DNA of 64,000 bases, from assembly GCA_006503535.1 (NCBI GenBank), contig QYRS01000013.1:1302001-1366000 (forward strand), read 5' to 3'. Below the pieces are notes generated by a model. It was not told the origin of the DNA. It ran no database searches and saw only the letters and a program-made list of their open reading frames with translations. Both the position numbers and the translations under genes were made by a program. Shown piece after piece: positions 12,501-23,379 of this stretch. Each line of letters opens with the position of its first letter. The stretch's first letter is position 1. This DNA comes from Arthrinium phaeospermum (lineage: Eukaryota; Ascomycota; Sordariomycetes; Amphisphaeriales; Apiosporaceae).

Positions 12501-12900
12501 GGGCGACTTCGAGCCCCACGGCCCGGTTTGGAACTACATGCTCGCCGGCAGCCCCGCCGTTGTAGGTACGCTGTGGGATGTGACGGATCGTGACATCGAC
12601 CGGTACGCCGGCCGGCTTTTCGAGGAGTGGGGGCTATTCTCCCGCGGTACGTTCGTGGAGGAGGAGGGCAACAAGAAGAGCAGGAGTGCCGGGAGCCAGA
12701 AGGGCAAGAAGAAGGGCAAGGCGGCGGCGGCGGTACCATCGTCGTCATCGTCGTCGGATCGAGGAGATGACGAGAGTGCGCGCAATGGGCCAACGAGTCT
12801 CGTGGAGGCGGTCGCTAAGGCGAGGGATGCCTGCAAGTTCCGGTACCTGACTGCCGCGGCGGTCTGTGTCTACGGCATCCCGGTCTATGTTGGCAAATGA
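6526..12900 (+). CDS. ESP1: separase (peptidase C50)
   Basis: Separase is the caspase-like cysteine protease that cleaves the cohesin kleisin subunit at anaphase onset; it is held inactive by securin. This is a single intronless frame of 2124 aa starting at the ATG at 6526, typical of fungal separases (about 1.8-2.2 kaa). The first ~200 residues are Ala/Lys/Ser-rich and low in complexity. Residues ~200-1700 are predicted helical, TPR-like solenoid. The C-terminal domain carries the catalytic dyad: His1957 in YFGHGSGAQY and Cys1984 in MGCSSA, 27 residues apart. PAVVGTLWDVTDRDIDR follows, a hallmark of the family. A Lys/Ser-rich low-complexity insert (about 2045-2085) interrupts the end of the domain before the closing KFRYLTAAAVCVYGIPVYV. 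The identification is very secure. Confidence 0.97.
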   Translation: MASLTTQADAIRSAITSVQTCTPTISATLKELLQGTDPEVAEPKAAKGRTRAAPPSKSKPATAAKKTCRATKQDDERNNDALPPKEKALLATQVINATLKALGDAAKSSPASVANTRTAAPVQATKAEPRKGLRRSSSMPMTPLQPRTLNRVSTSPTAAKSCRPQTAVPAASSGCLAMVECTRAAFATLRTLSTSGNITLPELQIESGMSSFVNRLIALSLFEYAVKELRLLKRRLEAVITKGNVKKAKAPVAAEATTAAKTLSDLFDYPAFDASAPVAQLVVTSQLQALRVLYGLKKSSYLDTALPFLRPTHQSSPLTLLIPSPNDTPQNRLKSARQLESLAQSLLSLTPSVSANDDGVALEPRLSPSPETSLEVQSIALKARLHSWGLSGHKGDLDKELLSPLSRCLAAFNRRSLGEASSKCAAANSAFEQVWQMFEAMGLRTSESSRLLMAAIYQSLGTLSREAGNIKDAIKWIAKLRSLTNTKDDSAARCHAVTAQLLALSLKQSSEADESMITEVVDGLQGSLSGSTSDLDDLLTSICQVRKAAVGIVLGAGRSSAKPNPTRSSLETLLLQLPRFTLRWLGKPPASGGPTKDFLRFEQRRQLLSKYIHHVLDSVLMLVKALLEEDNMAWDLMDSVFQECLALLENMGDLSVLGGNPSASYHVKISHFYYQQHILLRKKASNPKDALRALRRSIDAVKQQPESEQTKAQLLAKQERLAELCRSSGRKDDAADALRSIRDSIVREDIVTQITSALASSPPMAAWQMNGKTQSLSRTVCTLAKVDPKPCDWTWLLTGSDKTTALEHDFYFIYSTDAKLRKYVEFGEPLAENLLQSYPSDGFPIRRLRTLIQLLTVNIESHDSIQSWVEEAKTLSKSLQIGKLGEDAGLARYIPHVKSLTTCLAALFEPEVDWKPVQEAVGFWSPTLANIKSSGDLYSHVDNPAQLLTILQSLSDFARMRGMDSLLESILELLSTVSKLQSQDDPACLVAQNTALCLQYLTVGHSTKAETVLSMSQVWLSSPDIPHEIAANFHLCSAEYQMATGNYERAERHLADAHVSGVASMSEKSPRSSRATRKLSIAYASFLQAMLVLERGNPDEALRYAKNAVRILYHDWAKLETMKGSAGIQGDEPSQVEASEDDSSFNSSVSSASDAVRARTGPEFWAMVYPLFRFVLRLSSVYAHIGMFQETMYYGEQALKIARSTNSANYIMQSQAWLAAVHMKAGATEKALELASEIKSSLVKLEPNYSTVKLACQLSQIYRDMTDYAAESELLDQAEAMIARLDKQEASGGVDLDKQMAKLTIKDKAPPKATRLPRSRVTKPVSKAVTKRKTAATAAKVLTELKPMPAIEDKQLVFMRASILQQRSAALLREREWKAAVEALQTAGGLPRLSADITQDSLFMAVALIGQSLELMGKDSVFAAVLDSTLSFPTVAGSARDKASTEKTPSKKSSPPRKGRAPPQEGPPFLETLRQARDHLLDAHSAAVMNGDGVLVQRVATLLQNTFILLSTTNHSKVSGSSHPAYATCSVEMARNLVWRRERKTLQLDSNKGAKLEWPMPVEASESRRSSLSLTVDMNRFQKEYIDIIPNSWNVVSVSLSDNKHDLCITKLQAGHSPFAIRLPLERAMSRDADTEVFNFEQGRAELLDIIGIANRTCHDARDMSAKGAKSAWWTERESLDERMKDMLENIEHTWLGGFKGVFSQHHRRSELLAKFQKSFQNILDNNLPSRRQARGRRTKAASAPKVSLDPRILDLFIGLGDATMPDCDFDEPLTDLLYFVVDILQFHGERNAYDEIDFNRVSVEITDALRAYHTAAKSCKDSQEQTHTILVLDKSLHIVPWESLPCMQGVAVSRVPSLACLRRSILEQRASQESEVSSSEGTEQSTEQLHEGHHISRKSGTYILNPGADLKNTQSVFGRPLSGLPLSWSAIEARAPTESEFESALTKSDLLLYFGHGSGAQYIRGRTIRKMEKCRAVALLMGCSSASLTAPGDFEPHGPVWNYMLAGSPAVVGTLWDVTDRDIDRYAGRLFEEWGLFSRGTFVEEEGNKKSRSAGSQKGKKKGKAAAAVPSSSSSSDRGDDESARNGPTSLVEAVAKARDACKFRYLTAAAVCVYGIPVYVGK

Positions 12901-14101
12901 GCGGAAGGAAGGGTACGTGTGTTGTTTTTGGTATAGAAGACAGGGGGTTGTGCTGCTTGCTATACGATGATAGAGTTATGTGAGCATTGCGAGGGCGTTT
13001 TAGTGTTTGGTTTAGGGAATTAGAACTTGTTCTTGTCAGATTTCTGGTGCATAGCTTGATACCCCTTTCGCTTCAGTCTTTCGTTGCAGGAGAGAAAAGG
13101 TTTCAAAATAGAAGAGAGTTCACGTTCTACGTGATTTGATGATGTTCACTCGGTTTGCTTAGAGGATGTTGTATTGTATCCTTGGTCACTACAAGGCCAA
13201 TACACTTGTTTTCTGTCCTCAGATCAAGTGCAAAGTCGACAGGCTGTCATACCACTAGAAATCTGCTGGTCTTCTTGCGAGGAAAAAGAAAACAAGACTC
13301 AGCTCCTGGGGACTCACATGAATGCTATATAACATCTATAAAATATAGACTCTAGCTCAAAAAGAAATTATTATTATATTAATTCGTCGGATGTGTTAGC
13401 CGGGACTTAATTCAGCTTGCACATCCCTGATTCAAGTGCACTTACCCAGCCATTATGTGTGGACCGATTATCATTTCGTCCAGGGCGGGTTTCTACGATG
13501 GCCAACCATGCACGATATGTTACTTGACGTATGATGATGACTGAAATGACCGGTAATTTCCAAAGCCAGGAAATAAATGGCTATCACGGTTTGCAGATTA
13601 CTTCACCCACGATTCTCTCGGCGGAATCCCGAGGCATAAACCTTATCCTCCAGGGACGCGCCCCCTTTCCCAGCCTACCTATCTCTTTTCCAAGGGCAGA
13701 CAGGGACCCATCTAGCAGCAACGGGAGGGACTTTTGGTGTTACTTTGGGCGATCGCAGTCCCACGCAACACTCACTGCCTGGGGGGCCAGAGCTATGGAT
13801 GTGATAAGTCACAGGCCAGGCGAGAAGAAGAAGAAGAAACAGACTAGCAAAGACTCGCGAGTGCGATCTCTCGTCTTTGTGCGCTCTCATCTGCTGTGCG
13901 GCCTTCGTCTACCCCAGAGCACGCTATTTCCGTCTCACCGCCCATCTGAGAAGACCGATCATCATCCTGATGCCTTACAAGCATACGGAGATAGAGATCG
14001 ATGAACCATGTACCTTGGCGGGAGTGTGAGAGTATGTGTGTAAGGCAAGAGACACGGAGAAAGGTAGAGGAAGGGGAAGGTACTGCTAGAGGAACATAGA
14101 A

Positions 14102-14131
14102 AAAGAAGAAGAAGAAGAAGAAGAAGAAGAA
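14102..14131 (+). repeat. (AAG)n microsatellite
   Basis: About ten consecutive GAA/AAG triplets, purine-rich on the plus strand, in the 7-kb non-coding region. Confidence 0.85.
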
Positions 14132-15313
14132 AGTTCCTCGCAGTGGCTTCACGCGAGTTATGGTACGTTGTCACTTGTCCGCTCCTCGCCTGCTTATCGC
14201 AAGGAGAAGTCGGCGTATGACAGAGATCTCCTCGCGCAAAATCGTCATGATCTTGTATCGTAGAACATACAGTAGTATATTGACCCTGTAGTATGTCGGG
14301 CTGGTCCTCGTCCACATTTAGATCTTGTAGCCCTAGGGGTTGCTCGGCGTGGGTCTACAGTATTACGTAGGTTAGGCTGCACAGAAGAAGGGTGAAAGAA
14401 AGACATAGCTAGCTTGTGGACAGCCAGCCTTAGGACCACGAGACGAGCCCCCTGCTGGTTTCCCTCCAGAACTAAGCGCCGCCCGTAGTCATTTTCGTCT
14501 CTTCATGTCAGAAACGTACATGGCTGCTTTCCTAATGGGGGCAGACATTAGAGGATCCTCGGCCCACGACCAAAAACCAAAAGGAGACACAAGACACAAG
14601 CCACAGCAGAGCCCACTTGTTTTGCATACAAGTACATACTTACTAGGTAGGTATGCCAGAGTATGCATGCAGAGCCTGCCCTATATAGCAAGTCGCCTTA
14701 TTGAGGTCGGCCCATGCAAAGCTTGGCTATTCCCAGGACGGCCTTTTTGCTGGGGACTCCGGAGGGCTCTCAGTCCAATTTGGATCGGCGGCAGAATAGG
14801 GCGTTAGATAGCACCGTGGCACAAACGACGACTGTTTCGGGGAATTTCCCATGGATCGAACCTGTCTGCTCTCCGCAAGCTCGCTTCCTGAACGGACCGA
14901 GTGGAGACCAATGTCTCGGCCACTTGCGTGCGTGGCTGGCTGTCTGTCTGTGAGTCTGTATGTATGTAAGCCTACTGGTAGGTATATCTTGCTTTGTTTC
15001 TTCCCCTTCTTCTCTTCCAGGTAGTGGACGGCTAATGGTGGTCCGCTGGTCAATGGATTTCCCCATCCATATGCTGTGTTACGTATTACTACAATAGCAC
15101 AAGCGTAGCTCGCTTCGATCCGGCCAAAGGCAACAAAGAGCACGTTTTGGTGGCGGCCCCCCTGTTCCTGTTCAGAGCCAGAGCCCATATCAGGCTTACC
15201 AGCCACTTGGGCGAGGACGCTTGGGAAAGGAGTCATGCCGTGAAATCTCAAGTCGCACAAGTTACAATGCAGGGACGGTGATGGGTTGGCGATGAACAAG
15301 AAGTTGGTAAGGC

Positions 15314-15325
15314 CCCCCCCCCCCG
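15314..15325 (+). repeat. poly-C tract
   Basis: A run of about twelve cytosines in non-coding DNA; it is followed some 35 nt later by a short (GT)n run. Confidence 0.8.
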
Positions 15326-15763
15326 GCTTTGCGTTTAAGCCATATTTCCCTTCCTAGTTTGTGTGTGTGTGTGTCTGCTGCATGACAGGGAAGAAGGGTG
15401 GCCTGAAAGGTAGGGGAAGGACAGGGACCGAGTCTGCTGCTGCAATCTTGACAGACCGGGTTTCCTAATGCATGATGGCCTCACTCCATGTACGAATCCG
15501 ATCTAGTTGGCGGCTCGGAAGAAGCTTAGTAGGGGGTTCTCGCGCCTACGGATGCAACAGTTCTTTTCCTGTGGTTAATCAAGCGGCAGGCAGGCAGGTT
15601 AGGTAGGTAGGTACATGTAGGTAGGGTATGATTTAGCCACTGGAACCTAGAGGAGTTCCCGAGACAGTGCTTGGGCTGGCAAGTGTTCTTCTGATGCGTT
15701 GTTACTGCCTAGGTTGGGCAGGTGTGTTGTTTTCTAAGAGAGAAGAGGGGGAGGGGGAGAAGA

Positions 15764-15786
15764 GAGATAGAGAGAGAGAGAGAGAG
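15764..15786 (+). repeat. (AG)n dinucleotide repeat
   Basis: An AG/GA run of roughly ten units, preceded by a G/A-only stretch from about 15737. It lies in the same non-coding region. Confidence 0.8.
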
Positions 15787-16091
15787 GAACACGGAAATCA
15801 TGCAAACCTCTTCGTGCGCTAAGCCACTTATCGACGAACGAGGTGTTGCTATTCGGTCATATATTGTCACCGTATGCGAACCGAACGAAATGTTCCGTTG
15901 CACCCATCCTCTAGGTAGGGTAGGGGAGGCCTGGTGTGAGGTAGGCTGGCTGACAACAGCAGCAGCGGTGCCTGACCTGAGACAAGACGTTGGGACTTGT
16001 ACTCGGATAGCACGACAGTCTACGGAGTACTTGTAGGTTGCAATGCTATTTATTATTGATTTGCACTCACGCTCGGCTTTTCTTTGGACGG

Positions 16092-16111
16092 CAGCAGCAG
16101 CAGCAGCAGCA
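16092..16111 (+). repeat. (CAG)n triplet repeat
   Basis: Six or more GCA/CAG triplets outside any credible reading frame. Confidence 0.8.
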
Positions 16112-16318
16112 GTAACCACATGAGCCCACTTATCTCGGCTTTTATCGAGTCGCCGGCCAACCAGAATGCTGCTTGACGAAGGACATGGCTCTTCTCAGCA
16201 GTGATCATCCCGTCTCAACCCTCCCACTCCTTCCACCACCGCTTCTGCTCTACCACTATCAAATCTTACCAGTGCATTTACATGCAATCCTGTTGAAAAC
16301 AGGCCCAGATCCATGCTC

Positions 16319-16369
16319 CTGCCCATGCCCATACCCATACCCATACCCATATCCATACCCATATCCATG
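16319..16369 (+). repeat. CCCATA-type hexamer repeat
   Basis: About eight imperfect copies of a CCCATA unit (variants CCCATG, TCCATA). Read in one frame this gives an artefactual Pro-Tyr repeat. Confidence 0.8.
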
Positions 16370-17383
16370 CATTCGACTAATCACAAGGTTGCTATTAGTT
16401 AAGTGCTTCACGTCAACCAGAGCTGGGTACAGATATTACATATCAATAATTACAGTCCGGAAGGGGGGTTGGGGGTTAGATACTAGGTTACCGCGATGTA
16501 ATGTCCGAGAACTGTATTTCCTTGTCAGCCAGCCAGCCAGCTTGCATACATATTCATCGTATATAACACAAAAAGCACCGCATGGAATATCAGGAAAATA
16601 TGCACGCGTCCTGCTGCATGAAGCATGGCCGTCTCCCCTTTCCCCGCCACTTTTACTGTGGAGGGTGTTTGTTGGATGGTGTGCACCACATGAGGTATGT
16701 AATAAACCATGCATTGCAATGACAGGTTGGTGTGTATCGGCCAGAAAAACGCCCGAGAATGCTCGAGGACCGTTTCCTGAGCTTCCGTTCAATTCTACTA
16801 GTATTGCAGCTTCCAATGTTTGTAGAAACCATACTTTGGCCATTTAGCCCTTTCAAGGCGATCGCCCGCATGATCGCTGCACCCCTGTATCCTGGCTGTT
16901 GAAGCAGTTGGCAATAATTACCAGGTAGCATTTCCATCGGCTCAAGACTCACGCTGCCCATCTACCTCTCCTTGCCGTCGACCAAGTAATTCCATACATA
17001 TAGCGAGGTGCCAAAGCGGGCGCAACACGATACCTTACATCATCAACAGGACCAGCCTGACCTGTACTTCAATACATGTCAAATGTGCATCGATTGAATG
17101 CAGGAGCGTTTCTACAGCCGACCGTCGTCTTCTCTCTTTTTTGTCTTGATGTAGTATTCTGATGTCATGTCAGCAGCAACGAGTGATTCTCCCCGCCGCT
17201 CAATGGTTCAATGGGTCCCCTCGACTCCACACAAGCCGATCAGGTCCTTTGTTGCATTCATTGTTCCTACCCCGGACCTTCAAGCTCCACCTCCCGGTTC
17301 TTTTGTATCTGCCCAGTGTTCATGTGCACATCTCATGCCTACCCCCGACCGAGAGATATAGATTGACGAACGCGTGCTCGGCC

Positions 17384-17408
17384 CTGGCCTGGCCTGGCCT
17401 GGCCTGGC
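17384..17408 (+). repeat. (CTGGC)5 pentamer repeat
   Basis: Five perfect tandem copies of CTGGC in non-coding DNA. Confidence 0.85.
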
Positions 17409-19904
17409 ATGTCTTTAGTAAAAGACATCTCAGGTGCAGCTGGCAAGCATTACAACACACGACCTCATGCAACACATTACGGCACAGGTACGGTACCATC
17501 GTGATCACCAGTTCTTCTTCTTGCTATGTACATATTGCCAACCCGGAACATGCGGCTGCGTCTTGATTCGCTACTTTGGTGCATTACTTGCAGGTACCTA
17601 CCTAGCTTCCGCCGTTTGGTTTCGATGCAATATGTCCGGGATCGACAACAGCCGGCGAGGAATATGCGAACACACCTGCCCAGTTTTCCTACACGTTACT
17701 TTAATCTAGAATGCGGTAGGTGGTAACTTACTAGGCCACTTGGGCACAAGCGACAGTGCAAAGCACCGCAACGCCTCATACTACCGGGGCCATCACGAGT
17801 TGCAGCTGAGATGGCCAAGGTGGTGGTGCACTACTACTACCTGCCAACGAGATACAGATGCAATGCAAGAGTCGATCGTCCACATACACATAGCTACATT
17901 CGGCCCGGCTATTCTTCGTTGTATGGAAGAGACCAAGCCTGATGGAAGTAAGACCGCCCTACTACTGGCGTGACGTGACCTGTCGCGATTCATTCCGAAA
18001 TCCAGCCTGGTGCTATCTGACGGCCGTGTATGGTAACCATGGCGCCTTCATCCGAACAAGAAGATTTCCTCGCTGGGCCCTAACCGCATCGCAGCCTTTG
18101 CACAAGCAGTAGCCGCCGCGCCCGAGTACACCTTGTCTGTGGTCACAACTGCAGAATATATTAGTTCAACAAGCATGTTAGGCAGGTAGACTGGCGAGGT
18201 TCGTATGTATGGGCAGTATGGGCAGTATGGGCCTATCATGGGCGAGAGTTCCCTTTTTGAACTACAGCTTCTTCCTAGGACCGGCCACTTTTAAACGCCC
18301 TTGGACTGTACTGTATTGTCGGGCCTTGACAAGTGAGATCTACATCGGTGGCATGGCCTGGCACGGGATGGATGTACGACTACGAGCTACGAGTAAGGGC
18401 CTTACCTCCAAGCTGGCATCCATGAAGGTTTCCTACCCGACTCTACCATCTAGCTCTATCTGGAATGGCCCGGGTTAATAATGGATGACATACAACCTTC
18501 TTCAAACCTTCCCCTCCTGGCGGATCTCTCAGGCTTCATAGTTCAGCCGTTTCTTGGGGAAGGGGAAGCAGGGCGGCGGCGCAGAAAAGCATTTGGTCGG
18601 TCGGATGAGAGATGTCGAATTAACGTGCCCTTACAGTACACCTCCCCGCCTCGGATATTTCCTGGCGATCCAACGCCGGGCTGCCATGTAAGCGGGTACA
18701 TTGCGGCTTGTACATATCTCAATTTCCGACCTCATGTGGCGGGTTTCCAAGCGGGAAGGTTCGCATACATTATATAGGTATACTTGGACACTTATATGCA
18801 AATATATCGAGCGAATGTGTGATGTGCGAGCAATTGCAGCAGAGACTCACATTGCCTGGACCAGTAAGAGTCGGCTTGTCGCCTCGCCTCGATTGTTACA
18901 TGTAGTTACCACGCATCCTCCTTCCCCAGGTCGCCCGGTCGCTGTTACCCCAGGTTTGTCTTGTCTTGCATTGGCGTCCTGGGCTTCCGAGACATTGTTA
19001 GGCGCTGTGTCTACCCAAGTATGGTGAATCCTGAGGCCCTGTCACGATTGGGCCTGCAGTATACTAGCCATCATCACGTGTTGCTCTCTTGTTCCAATTC
19101 GACAGTCTGGACCGTCGTCTTTTGCTGCTTCCAAACAGGCTACCTACTGTAGGTTAGAGAGGGACGACTTGCTGGAGGATGGATCAATCCGAATGGGGCA
19201 GTCAACACACACACAGTCTGCGCTCTGAGTGGACTTACGGCTCACTAGGTACACTCGATTGGGCCGGGCAGCCGGCCTTGTTCTTCTTCTGCTTCCTCCT
19301 CCTCCATCTCCTCCACCACCAACTCATCCCCCATCCCATCGACCCCCCCTGCCACCTACCGCCTCTCTGTTTCCCCACAAAAGCCAACCCGCCGAAAACG
19401 CATCCCATCTCGCGTGGAGTGGATTCGCTGTCGTATGCAGGGATCAGAAACGCCATTGAGCCGGGGGTCACCCCCGTCAAATTGCCAACCTTCTGAAGCC
19501 GCCATCAGCAGCGATCGTCGCGAAACCCCCCCAAAACCTTAAACAGTACTTCACCTCACTTCCAATTCATACATGTTTGCTGTCTTTGCCCTACGAAAGA
19601 AATCTCGTTGTTTCATGTCATGAGACTCATTCTGAACGCCCCCGACGACGCTGTGGCTTCTGGCATCGCTTCCCGGACAGCCCGAGTAGTCTTCACCACC
19701 CCCAGCTGAGACAATTAGGACCACGTGGGGCGTAGAAGATTCCCCAGGAACCTTTTCACTGGGGACTCGAAAGCATTACTACATACCACTCTGCGACGCA
19801 CGCGAGCCTCGACCCAGGAATTCCTCGCGCCGTCGAATCTTGGGCCGGCTGTTGCGCCGCCGCCGATATCTGCTCCTCTTTGGACTTTACCTCTCGGTTC
19901 AGCA

Positions 19905-22900
19905 ATGTCACCCAGCCAGTCCCAGGCACATAATCGCTCATTATCCGCAGCCAGGCCCGATGCATCTCAAGCTTCCGCTGATTCCGGGAGCCCGGCCGCT
20001 CAGACCGGCTCAGCCGATATGAATGATTTCTCCATCCACTCAACACGCGATGGCCTGCCGGGCAACACCGCATCGCACGGTTTGTTGGAAGCCCCTGACT
20101 TCCAGGGATTTTCTTTTTCCTACCAGGAGTTGCCCGAAGGGGCTCAGATGATGGGACTCGACGACCACGCCACAGACCTGTTTGGGCCATCGGGCGGGGA
20201 AGAGGCTCTGGCATCGATGGGTGACGGCAAAGACTCGATCGCATCTGGTGCGCCCAGTGCAAACTTCGCCACTACCGGGCAATCAGAGAGGCGGCAAAGC
20301 CATGACGTATCTGAAGACGAAAGCCCGGGTGGCACTCATGCGGGGGTCAACTCCAACTCCTTGGAAGATGACATGTCGGACGAGTTCGGTCTGTCCGCTG
20401 GTGCCCCGGGCGACGGGACGGACCTTGGGCGAAAGGATAGCAAGTCGGACATCACGCCAGCCTGGAGCGAGCTAAAGACGAAAGCAGGAAAGGAACGAAA
20501 GCGGTTGCCGCTGGCCTGCATCGCATGCCGGCGGAAGAAAATCCGATGCTCGGGCGAGAAGCCAGCTTGCAAGCATTGCATCCGGTCTCGTATCCCGTGT
20601 GTGTACAAAGTCACGACGCGCAAGGCCGCTCCGCGGACCGACTATATGACCATGTTGGACAAGCGACTGAAGCGGATGGAAGACCGGATCATTAAAATTG
20701 TACCAAAGTCGGAGCAAGACACGGCCGCCGCTAACGTCACGCGTGCGAACCTCAAGCCCGGCATCATCGGTGCGTTGTCTTCCGGGAAGCAAGTCAAGAA
20801 GCGCGGGGCGGACGAGGCTTTCGGCACCGGCTTGGACCACTGGTCTAGGACATCATCCAAAGCAAATGCGGAGGATTCTAGACCGGCTTCTTTACAGGTG
20901 CAGGAACGAGAGGACGGCAAGCTTCTGACGGAGGGACGTGAAGCATTGCCACCCATGAACATACGCGAACATCTAGCCGAGGTCTTCTTCGAGAATATCT
21001 ATGGTCAAGTCTATCACCTGCTCCACAAACCCAGCTACATGAGAAAACTAAAGTATGTCATTCACGGCCTCCGAAATTGTGGTGGTTGGCTAATTCGCCT
21101 CTAGGGCCGACATACTACCTCCAGTCTTGGTGCTCTCTGTTTGCGCCATCTCGGCCCGCTTCTCGACGCACCCCATGTTTGCGGCTATCCCGAACTTTCT
21201 ACGCGGCGAAGAATGGGCAGGTCACGCTAGAGACATCGTCACAAGGCGATATGAATGGCCCAACATCACCGTTTTGACGTGTCTGCTCATACTAGGTCTG
21301 CATGAATTTGGCACTTGCCACGGAGGGCGGAGCTGGTCTCTAGGCGGCCAGGCAATCCGGATGGCCTTCGCCCTTCAGCTGCATAAGGACTTGGAATTCG
21401 ACCCCACGCGGTCCAACCCGAACGCACAGCTCAGCTTCATCGACCGGGAGGTCAGGCGCAGGACTATGTGGGCGTGCTTTCTCATGGACCGGTTCAACTC
21501 GTCAGGAACCGACCGTCCCATGTTCATCAGGGAGGAGACAGTGAAGATACAACTGCCGATCAAGGAAAAACTATTTCAACTGGATATGCCAGGGCCTACC
21601 GAAGACCTGGATGGGGAGGTACCCCATCCTGTGCCCGTAGACGAGGGACAGTTGTCCAGCCCGAAAGACAACATGGGCGTGGCGGCCTACATGATCCGAA
21701 CCATCTCTTTATGGGGGAAAATCATCAGCTTCCTGAATCAGGGAGGCAAAGACATCGATAACCACACCATGTGGGAGCCTGATTCGGACTACACAAAAAT
21801 GCTCAAGCAAGCCGAGGATTTTGCCGGGGCTCTGCCAGACGGGCTCAAGTACACGGCTGAAAACTTACGTTTGCATGATACCGAAGGCATGGCAAACCAA
21901 TTCCTCTTTCTTCATATATCGATTCAACAAAATATCCTCTTCATGAATCGCTTTGCCGTGTCATCACCCGCGGGACTAACAAATGTCGACGTACCAAAAA
22001 CCTTTATAACAAAGGCAGGTGCCAAAGCCTTTGGTGCTGCCAACAAAATATCCGACTTGCTTAGAGACGCCGAGTCATTTTTCATTGCTGCACCCTTTGT
22101 GGGATACTGCGCCTTCCTGTCCAGCACAGTACACATATTCGGCATCTTCTCCGGAAATGTGGCAGTCGAGCAGTCGGCCAAGAAGAACCTGGCGACCAAC
22201 GTCAGGTTTCTGGGGAAGATGAAACGGTATTGGGGCATGTTTCATTTCATGTCGGAAAACCTTCGGGAGCAGTACCGTGTCTGCGCGGATGCTCATCGGC
22301 AGGGGACGCCTGCGGCGGAGAACGCCACTGCCTCGCCCATTTTCCAGTACGGTGACTGGTTTGACCGGTACCCGCATGGTGTATCATCGTCCGACTTCCT
22401 CGATCCTGCTGGGGTGAAGAAGAAGGAATCCGGGGATGACGCGGTGCTCGAGCAGAAACCAGAGACCTATACCGTCGAAGAGTTATTCGCCCAGCTCTCG
22501 CCGCCACAAAGCGCCGAGACCCGAGAGGGCGCCCCCAGTGGCATACAAAGCCGACCCCCTATGCCAAAGAGAAAATCGGTTGCCAGTATTAGCACCCGAA
22601 AGGCCGGGATGCCACCGCGTGGCGGATCGCAGCATCTCGAGCCGCTACTTACCGATCTAAACCCAAACAACCTTCCTGAGCACGTCCAGCAGAGATTACA
22701 CCACCAGCGCCAGCAATATGCCGCTCGCTTGAGTAACCAGCAACGTAAGTCCCTCACCACTATCGCTTGCCGCGGCAAGATCGAAGCTGACCTCGAATTC
22801 GCAGGAAACGCAGCTGCAGGGAACGTGTCAGCATATCATGCCCTGTCGCCCATCAGCCCGATCGGCGCTGGTCATGGGCATGGGCATGGGCACGGGCATG

Positions 22901-23379
22901 GACACCCTCACTTCGCTGTTGCTGCTGCTGCCGCGCATGGTCACCATGGCCACGGCCACCCGGGCATATACAACCACGATCTGGTCTCGCTCGGTTTAGC
23001 GAACAATCCAACGAGTATGATGCCACACCTCGACCGGCAACTCGTCTTCGGGGCTTACGGTGGGATAGACCCAACGACTATCAGCGGGCAGGAAGCCATG
23101 ATTAACTGGGATGCACTGGCCGGAACGAACCACCATGCCGGAGGGAGTAACGGAGCCGGTGTCGGTGGTGCGAGCGAGGGCGGACCTACCGGGATGCCGT
23201 CGAGCTACCATTCGGAGCCATCGTCTGCCTGGTTTATGCCGTTCAACATGGAAGCGCCAGAACTCGGGCAGGATGTTGCGGCAGGCATGGCGGGTATGGA
23301 GGGCTTTGGCGGTATGTTTAGCCCTGGCGGGATGACGCCAGGTAGTGGGCTAGGACTGCGAAGGAACAGCCATAGGTGA
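19905..23379 (+). CDS. Zn2Cys6 transcription factor with His-Gly tract
   Basis: A nuclear fungal regulator of 1120 aa. Exons are 19905..21052, 21105..22744 and 22805..23379. The frame is open upstream to 19725, but the first ATG is 19905. The C6 cluster is C205-x2-C-x6-C-x6-C-x2-C-x6-C232 (CIACRRKKIRC, then CKHC), preceded by the basic KERKRLPLA and followed by a linker and short coiled coil (MLDKRLKRMEDRI). The Fungal_trans middle-homology region spans about residues 360-780, including GRSWSLGGQAIRMAFALQLHKD and EVRRRTMWACFLMDRF. Intron 2 is exactly 60 nt with a CTGAC branch point; it is open in frame, so retention would add 20 residues. The C-terminal part has a GHGHGHGH tract, an Ala run and a second His-Gly patch. 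The target pathway is not recognisable. It sits at the end of the 7-kb non-coding region. Confidence 0.9.

Larger units (their letters stand above)
12901..19904. other. 7-kb gene-free region upstream of a Zn2Cys6 regulator
   Basis: No supportable coding gene was found on either strand. Open frames here are short or low in complexity and show no family features or splice continuity. The stretch is dense in simple repeats, listed separately where clear, and holds many copies of the word GTAGGTA. It is AT-rich around 13330-13390. The most likely content is the separase 3' UTR, then a long promoter and 5' leader of the downstream transcription factor, perhaps with non-coding transcripts. Confidence 0.6.

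Noticed and set aside
14727..15299. 190-residue minus-strand frame in the 7-kb gap
   Set aside because: No recognisable domain, no splice continuation and a composition like the surrounding non-coding DNA.
16173..16847. 224-residue open frame with a Pro-Tyr repeat
   Set aside because: The repeat comes from a CCCATA microsatellite. The rest is low in complexity, with no domain and poor codon usage.
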